This document shows positions 55,996-62,000 of a stretch of DNA of 62,000 nt, piece after piece. How positions within the stretch are numbered: position 1 is the stretch's first letter; every line of letters starts with the position of its first letter. The notes under the pieces were generated by a model, which saw nothing but the letters and a program-made list of their open reading frames with translations, ran no database searches and was not told the DNA's origin. The position numbers and the translations under genes are program-made. This DNA comes from Cristatella mucedo (taxonomy: Eukaryota > Bryozoa > Phylactolaemata > Cristatellidae), in the NCBI GenBank assembly GCA_009760855.2, contig WPIO01000004.1:140001-202000 (forward strand). Reading direction: 5' to 3'.

Positions 55996-56158
55996 CTGAT
56001 TAAACAGCCTCTCTTGCGGTGGACGAGCCCTTTACAGCGCCCTGCTATCAGCACTACCTGTAACGTGGCAATTAAGGATGGCCACGCTGTAGGACACGAA
56101 CCCACGATCTCGTTCACGTGAGGATGCCGGCGCTAAGCTACGGACCATAACTGCGCAG
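55996..56158 (-). mobile_element. SINE1-related copy, minus
   Basis: The 'ctgattaaacagcctctc' tail is followed by a diverged body and 'cgaacccacgatctcg', the inverted B-box region. A head-like 'tagcttagcgccgg' is on the minus strand near 56130-56143. Confidence 0.65.
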
Positions 56159-56439
56159 GTCAGGTTCTCCTTTCGTGTGCGCTCTAGTTGGAGATGATCT
56201 CGACAGCATTTAAATGCGCAATTGAATATCGATGAAAAGTCAGCGCATCACTAATTCCTGATTAAGTTCACAATTCCAGGTTCAACTTGAACTGCGAGAG
56301 TGCATGTTTTAGCTATACCTGAAAATTGATAAATCACCCATACGCATCTTTACGGAACGACTCCCATCATAGCAGAGCCATAGTATTACTATAAATATCA
56401 AAAAGGTTAAAACGTAAATGTGACTTCGGTGAGGTGCGT

Positions 56440-56715
56440 TTAATATAATAATAACAATACAAGTAAAAGGTTTGCACGTCACCGCTCGGGAACTTGGCCT
56501 CTTTCTATGCACCTTACGTATGATGTAAAGGAATCACAATCAAATGATTTGTGGTAGCATGCACAATGTCAACAAGCATAACATGGTTAGGGTGACATGC
56601 ACCGTATCAACATGTATACGTGGTTAGTGGCAGAATGCACAGTGCCAGCACGCACAAGCACACGAAGGACAAATCGCCAACGACTCACCGAATGCTGTTG
56701 GAAACAGATGCGTTA
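56440..56715 (-). mobile_element. LINE-A 3' copy, old, minus
   Basis: A poor AAT tail is followed by a diverged terminal block and a 3' UTR recognisable by 'acatggttagggtgacatgc' and 'gtggttagtggcagaatgca'. It is cut near 'gaatgctgttgga'. Confidence 0.8.
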
Positions 56716-57159
56716 GGGACTCACTCATTCACGGACTCGCGCATTCGTATCAAAAATTATATCGGTCGGCAATGGTGTATATATTTGAATTGAGATACTC
56801 AAAACGCAGCGCGGCGTATTTTTCGCACCGCGTATAAATGGCCAGAGCCAAAGGACGAGCTGGACGTTCGCTAAGTAGGTCACGGTCACTAGACGACGCC
56901 GATAAGCGGCGAGTAGCTCGTGTCGTTCTTGTCGCCACAGCCAAATTGTGAGTGCGATGCCCGCGAAGAGAAAGGGACCCGCGAACTACATCGCATCTCA
57001 ATCAAACCGCCGCACGCGAACAGCTGCCAATGGCTGCCGCCGCCGCCGCCTCCAACAGGTGAGCTCCGTAGCCGCACGAAGAGTCTTTGCGCTCTCTTTA
57101 ATGAAGTGCTGAAACAGGAATTTTCCCTCTGACGCAGGTCCTCGTGAAAGCGCAGAGGA
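56716..57159. other. Unique sequence, no gene seen
   Basis: No exon or repeat was recognised. Confidence 0.35.
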
Positions 57160-57472
57160 GATGCTTGACTGCTCTAGACAGCGGAACTCGCTTCCACAAT
57201 TCTTACGCGACGACAACTACTGTCCTGCTGCCGACTGTGGCTCATCCTTTTCAGCGGTCCTGACCTGCTACTTCCATGCTACCCACTACCTCAACTGCTC
57301 TCCTGACTATGCTTTGCTTCCCACTTTCTCTTTGGTTCGTGCGACGAAGTCTGTTGGCTACCGAATGCGTATCGAAAGCCGCTTAGGCTGTGAGTGCGCT
57401 ATACAAAACTCTCCTGCGTAACACCCACATGGACTTTATGACTTTGTGGAGTTACAGACGGAGATACATTAC
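57160..57472 (+). mobile_element. LINE-B 3' copy
   Basis: It starts at 'cagcggaactcgcttccaca' and keeps an open C-terminal frame (57161-57421, to CECAIQNSPA). It ends at 'gttacagacggagataca'. It is close in sequence to the copy at 48006. Confidence 0.9.
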
Positions 57473-57561
57473 ATAGTCTGCCACTTTCAACTTCTGCCCA
57501 TATTTCTTCTATATCTAAGAGCCGAAAAAGCTCAAAAGTCCCGCGTTATGAGATTTCCAGC

Positions 57562-57610
57562 GGAGGAGTCGCTTCGGCGTAGAAAAAGCCTCCGCCGAAG
57601 CGACTCCTCC
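57562..57610. repeat. Perfect inverted repeat, 18-bp arms
   Basis: 'ggaggagtcgcttcggcg' (57562-57579) and its complement (57593-57610) have a 13-nt loop. Confidence 0.95.
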
Positions 57611-57659
57611 CTCGCAGCACGGCGCCATCGGTCAGCCACAATAGCCGCAATGGCTACTG

Positions 57660-57778
57660 ATCTTATATCTTATATCTTATATCTTATATCTTATATCTTA
57701 TATCTTATATCTTATATCTTATATCTTATATCTTATATCTTATATCTTTTATCTTTTATCTTTTATCTTATATCTTAG
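57660..57778. repeat. (TATATCT)n heptamer repeat
   Basis: About 17 units of a 7-bp repeat ('ttatatc') occur, with a few 'ttttatc' variants near the right end. Confidence 0.97.
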
Positions 57779-58542
57779 AGATTCATGCCCGTTCCTGTTT
57801 TTGTGATTGCCGTCTTGGAGATTTGTAAAAGCCGTTTCCCTGCACACATTCGCTGGCCGCGCGTGAGGATGCGAGAGCTACGTAGTTCAGCTGGCGGCAC
57901 ATCGGGTGGTGGGGGGCTGGGTCAAGCGAGCAGCTAGCGCTACGCTGTGCGGAGGCGTTGAGCGCGCGCATCCAGCGGAGCGCCCGCTGAATGCGCGAAG
58001 CGGGCGCTCCGCATCCGCTCAGACGGCGGCCGCGGCAGCAGATCTGGAGCCGCGTCGTCGCCATCTCCGTGTGCTTGTACGGCGCGGCGGCGGCCGCCGG
58101 GTGCACCTTCACCCCGACGGCCGCGCGCCGCTCTTTTACGTGAGTCGGGCACGCTGCATTACGGGAGATGGCCACGCTGCATTGCACAGGCGGCATTACG
58201 CTGCTGCTACTGCTGCACGGAGACGTCGCACGAGCGACACCTCGTGAGCCGATAGATCGATCGGACTGACGCGACGGAGCGCGGTAAATCGATCGCCGAG
58301 ATATTTGTCACTCGCGGTCTCCGAGTCACAACGGCCTGAGACCGGCTACGTGATAATCCGCGGCTAGCGAAGCAGCAGCACAAACGCCGTTTAATCGGCA
58401 CCGAGCGGCGGCGGCGGCGGCTGAGCAGCTGACTCAAGTTACGCGCTAGACTTTAAGCAGCACGAGAGCTGTCGCACGCAGCGGCTGCTTCCGGTAGACT
58501 GCGAACTTCCGGTGCATTCAAATGGACTAGTCTGCGCAGCGG
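57779..58542. other. GC-rich unique sequence with a 14-bp-arm hairpin
   Basis: Arms 'gcggagcgcccgct' at 57975-57988 and 57999-58012 have a 10-nt loop. No exon was recognised. Confidence 0.45.
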
Positions 58543-58729
58543 ATGTGGCTTTATTATCTTACGGCGGCGGTGGCGCTCTTCGTTGCAGAGACACATGTCG
58601 TGCGCAGGACCTGCGTGCAGCGTCGACACCGCCGGGCTTACAGGTCGCCGCCAGCGATTTCGGATGCTCGGAGCGCGGCGTCAGCGGCGGCGTTCGCTCG
58701 TCGCGCGCGTCAGCTGGGACTAGCGCGCG
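58543..58729 (+). CDS. Candidate signal-peptide first exon, unrecognised
   Basis: The ATG at 58543 starts MWLYYLTAAVALFVAETHVV, a convincing hydrophobic leader. About 40 basic residues follow up to a strong donor 'cg|gtgagtgcg' at 58730, in phase 1. The downstream sequence matches no family I know, and the start context is only moderate. It lies 2 kb before the glutamate receptor start on the same strand. It may be a separate gene start or chance in GC-rich DNA. Confidence 0.25.
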
Positions 58730-59807
58730 GTGAGTGCGCCACGCTTGCTTGCGGCCTAGTTCTGTCCGAACGTGGAAGCCGCCAAGCAGCGCCGCACGTA
58801 ACAGGACCAAGTCCAATGGCGCCGAGCGAGAAAGCGCGGCGGCGGCGGCGGCCGCTTGGCTGCCGCCGCGTTTCGCGGAAGCTGCGCGAGCACGCGCGGC
58901 CGTGACGGCGGCTCGTCGCAGCGCTCCGCAGCGACGAGGCGGCGGAGCCGCCGCCGCCAGAGCGAGCGAGCGAAGCGCGAACACGACGGACATCCGGCGG
59001 CTAACGGTGCGCGTGCCACGCGCCGCGGATCCCGCTCGTCGCCCGCGTGCGCCGGGCTCACCGCAGGGCGCCGCCAGCGCCGCCGCCGTGACGGCCCCGC
59101 TTCGCCGGACGCGGCGTAATCGAGTTACCGCCGCTAATTAGCTTGCGCGCCTCTCATAGGATAAGTGCAGCTTAGCTGTCGACGCGCTGCAAACAATTAA
59201 GCCCCGATATGTAGGTAGTTTCTCGCGCAAAACTCCGCGTCGCCGATCGTCGAATCAGGCTCCGCCGTTCTGACCGACCGACCGCACGCAACCCGCGAGT
59301 CGACTTCCTCTCCGCAAGGGTCGAGAATCGTCCGCGCGGCGGCAGCGGCGGCGACGACCAAAAGCGAGAGCTGAGTAGGTGAGCGACGCGGCGTCCGCCG
59401 GCGTCCGGCGGCGACCGCCGCGAAGCAGGCGCCTCAGCGCGCTGCTCGCATGAGCTGCTGATGCATGAGATACGCGTCAGCCGACGCGTCAGCCGACGCG
59501 CCGCCGCCGCCGCCGCCGCCTCAGATCGAGCTACCGCAACGGATTCGCGGGCTCCTAACACTCTAGGCGTCGTCTGCTGCAGAGGCGCTTTTTTGCTAAA
59601 CAGCTGCACCCGCGCGCAAGCCGAGATCGCTTCTACGCGTGAGCGGATCTGACGTCAGCGTATCTTTCTTCCTCGGGTTTGCAAGTGCTTTCTTTTCTCC
59701 GTTAGGGCTTGAAAGTGTTACTTTTTTCTCGATTGGTTAGCGTACAAACAAATGGCAGCTAGGACGCTCAGCTGGCGAAGTTGCTACTTTTGAAGCTCTC
59801 TTCTTTT
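58730..59807. other. GC-rich sequence upstream of the glutamate receptor
   Basis: CpG-dense, with CCG runs at about 58836-58852 and 59500-59521 and several short hairpins. No exon is supported. Confidence 0.4.
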
Positions 59808-59809
59808 TT

Positions 59810-59844
<35 letters not shown>

Positions 59845-59895
59845 GTTTTTCCTCCTTCCCTATCGTCCTCTCTCTCTCTCGCTCTCTCTCTCTCA

Positions 59896-59949
<54 letters not shown>

Positions 59950-60166
59950 CGCTCTCGCTCTCTCACTCTCCCTCCCTCTCTGCCTCTCTTTTCTCTACCT
60001 CCAATCTTTGTCCCTCTCCATCTTCTCACTTTCTTTGACCTCGCTTTTTGTGTGCCTATCACTTATTTTGCCAGACTCACCAATTACCACTCTCATTACA
60101 TCGCCAATCTCCTTTCTGTTTCTGTTTCTTCCTTTATTTCGGCTCTCTCTCTTTCCCTCTCTCTCC

Positions 60167-60257
<91 letters not shown>
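59808..60257. repeat. (CT)n tracts
   Basis: Two long CT runs (59811-59985 with CGCT interruptions, and 60141-60257 nearly pure) are joined by pyrimidine-rich DNA. They lie about 440 bp upstream of the receptor ATG, where GAGA-type tracts often sit near promoters; that role is only a possibility here. Confidence 0.95.
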
Positions 60258-60261
<4 letters not shown>

Positions 60262-60695
60262 TTCGATAGGCGCATAATTGATTGGCTTGTCTTATAGCGT
60301 AGCATGCAGAGCGCTATCTTCGCCAGAATTTCGCGTCATTTCTGACCCGTGAGATCACTGCTTAGCGGACACACTGGGCAGGAAGTGACGCCCGACAGTT
60401 AAAGCTGCCGTCGGCATCCCGGAGACGACCCGGATGCAGCGTTCATCAGCGACCGCCAGTGCGATCCACCGCCGCTGAGCCTCGATAATTCGCTTCCTCA
60501 CGTCAATTGAACTCGACCGCAAATTGCCGTCTTCAAAAGATAACGCCGCCATACGCGCACGGTGCGCTGCTGCCCAACGTGGGCGTGGTTCAGAGAAAAG
60601 GTTCACGCCTTTACGAGTGCGAACCTGCGGCGGTCGGTGCGCGTGCAGCTGCTGCCCTTGGAACTGCTGCAGACGAAACGGTCGCCGCGCTCCGA

Positions 60696-61498
60696 ATGGC
60701 CGGCGGCGCATTCTGGGTCGGAGGTAGCGGAGTGATTTTGACACTTGCTCTGCTAGCGACGACTGCGTCCTGTCAGAAGGTCGCGTTTCGACTCGGCGTG
60801 ATGCTGCTGAACGAAGTAGTCCTCAGAGATCCGCGCTACTTTTATCAGAAGAGCATTCTCAACGATACCTTGAGCGCCGGGGACCGGGCGGCTGGTAGCG
60901 GCGGCGGCGCGCAGTACACCCTCGAGGCGGAACTGCTCGTGGACCCGAGGCCATCGCCGCGGACTCTGCACGACCTGGTTTGCCAGAAGGTAGTCGCCAA
61001 CAGCGTGAGCACCGTCGTCGTGTTCAGCGACGACGCGTCCACCTACAAGTACGTCACGACCTTCATCGCCTCCCTCGGCATTCCCGTGATGGGCTGGAAC
61101 CCGAAAGCGGCGACGGTGAGACGCCCGCGCTCGCCAGCTGCAGGCGTTCGCCTCGGCCGCCGCGCGGCGGCGCCGCGCGGCGGCGCTCAAAGCATCCACG
61201 AGCTCGCGGATGCGGCGCGGCGCGATCTTAAAATGGCGCCCCAGATCTTAAAATGGCACCCGTGGCTGCAGCGGCGGTGGCGGCGGTGGCGGCTCTCCAC
61301 ATTCTCTCTGTCCTTTCAGAACGAGGCCCACGAGAGCACGATGCTCCTATCGCCGACGCTGCAGCATCAGGCAGCTGCTGTCGTGAGTATCATGAAGCAC
61401 TACAAGTGGCAGAAGCTGGCCGTCGTGACGTCAGACGCCCCCGAGAGCCATTACTTGGTCACAGCCCTGAAGACGATCGTCGCGAAAAAAGAAAATGA
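60696..61498 (+). CDS. NMDA-type ionotropic glutamate receptor, first two coding exons (GluN2-like)
   Basis: Exon 1 (60696-61115) starts MAGGAFWVGGSGVILTLALL, a signal peptide with likely cleavage after ASC, and enters the amino-terminal (ANF-receptor) domain. Exon 2 (61320-61498) continues it. The order CQKVVANSV, VVVFSDDAS, TTFIASLGIPVMGW and then SPTLQHQAAAVVSIMKHYKW follows the GluN2 pattern of Cys, VF-x-DD, PI-LG, Q-Q-A and Y-x-W. The introns are supported by donors GTGAGA (61116) and GTGAGC (61499) and the acceptor tcctttcag (61311-61319). The first intron is 204 bp, divisible by three and without stops, so a single ORF reads through it. Exon 1 ends in phase 0 and exon 2 in phase 2. The product would be a membrane channel subunit at synapses; ligand-binding, pore and C-terminal exons lie beyond the window. 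An in-frame ATG at 60507 is an alternative start but precedes no leader. GluN3 is less likely. Confidence 0.75.
61116..61319 (+). other. Phase-0 intron of the glutamate receptor gene
   Basis: A GT...AG intron of 204 bp with a pyrimidine-rich acceptor. It contains a GC-only inverted repeat (61156-61167 with 61173-61184) and a duplicated 'gatcttaaaatggc' element near 61225-61257. Retention would add 68 residues without a frameshift. Confidence 0.75.
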
Positions 61499-62000
61499 GT
61501 GAGCGGTCGCACGCGTCAACTGCCGCCGCCGCCGCCGCCGCTGCCACCGCGTGCTACCGCACGCACCGTGCTGGCTGCTCCCATCGGTGGCCGTCGACGG
61601 ACACGTCGACACGACACATCCGGTTCGGTGACATCGCGCGATACGCCCGCTACTCTGCGGGACGCGAGACCTGCCCCCTGTATCCCCGCCCCCTTTGTCC
61701 CGCGGCTCCTCCCCCCCAGCTCCAGCCCGCTCCTTGACGGGTGACGTCAGCCGCTGCTGGCGCCGCTCCCGCTCGTCTCGTATCGCCTGGGATTCGTGTG
61801 CCCCTTCCCATCCTGTCCTCCACCGTTCTCTCACCTTTTCGAAGTGATCTTCCAGGAGAGATAATTTGAGTCGGCTGAGGCTCGACACCAAACGCGATAA
61901 CGTTGTTCATCCCTAATAATTGATAATGAGGCCGTTGGCGGTTTGCTTATTGCACTGGAAAGGTCGCGACACGGTTAGGTTAGGTCGAAGTCCAAAGAAG
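61499..62000 (+). other. Start of the second intron, no exon seen
   Basis: No segment resembling the next part of the amino-terminal domain was found. A short CCG run lies near 61524-61541. Confidence 0.5.

Noticed and set aside
61966-61984. Telomere-type TTAGG repeat
   Set aside because: Only two units of 'ggtta'; far too short for a telomeric or interstitial array.

Overview
The window is nuclear DNA of an invertebrate-type metazoan. The evidence is spliced first exons with GT...AG borders for two neural/signalling receptors, L2/CR1-like non-LTR retrotransposons, tRNA-derived SINEs, and dense microsatellites and minisatellites. Unique sequence is GC- and CpG-rich around the two candidate exons and AT-richer at about 19-24 kb. 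The phylum cannot be fixed from the sequence alone. No bacterial operon, CRISPR array, rRNA or functional tRNA gene was seen.

Host genes are few. (1) On the minus strand at 10507-9919 is a signal-peptide exon that continues into a Venus-flytrap (ANF-receptor) type domain. It most resembles the extracellular part of receptor guanylyl cyclases, and its gene would run leftward out of the window. (2) On the plus strand at 60696-61498 are the first two coding exons of an NMDA-type ionotropic glutamate receptor, GluN2-like in pattern, separated by a 204-bp intron that happens to stay open; this gene runs rightward out of the window. The two genes are therefore divergent, with about 50 kb of repeat-rich DNA between their starts. 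Two further first-exon candidates (5310-5438 and 58543-58729) are weak.

Most of the middle is retrotransposon debris. LINE-A is L2-like, with an endonuclease-RT ORF, a terminal hairpin and an (ATT)n tail. It is represented by a 2.7-kb minus copy (2487-5150), an almost complete plus copy (38100-41876), an abutting 5'-truncated copy (41877-43227) and about 17 short 3' ends. LINE-B has a different 5' leader and a different 3' end without an ATT tail. It is present as one near-complete copy split by the LINE-A pair (36016-38099 joined in order to 43228-44660), an in-frame internally deleted copy (48006-48862), a decayed copy with a minisatellite grown inside it (46200-47418) and two 3' stubs. Two tRNA-derived SINE families are scattered throughout. 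SINE2 carries a 3' end like that of LINE-A, which suggests that LINE-A supplies its reverse transcriptase.

Other structure includes a pogo/Tigger-like MITE (35753-35928), long GA/CT, AT and TG tracts, several minisatellites with higher-order periodicity, and a striking number of perfect short-spacer inverted repeats in unique DNA. The largest of these is a 102-bp near-perfect palindrome at 8272-8373. I did not find a convincing new gene system. The most informative items are the nested LINEs, the internally deleted LINE-B with an open chimeric ORF, the SINE2/LINE-A tail sharing and the hairpin density.
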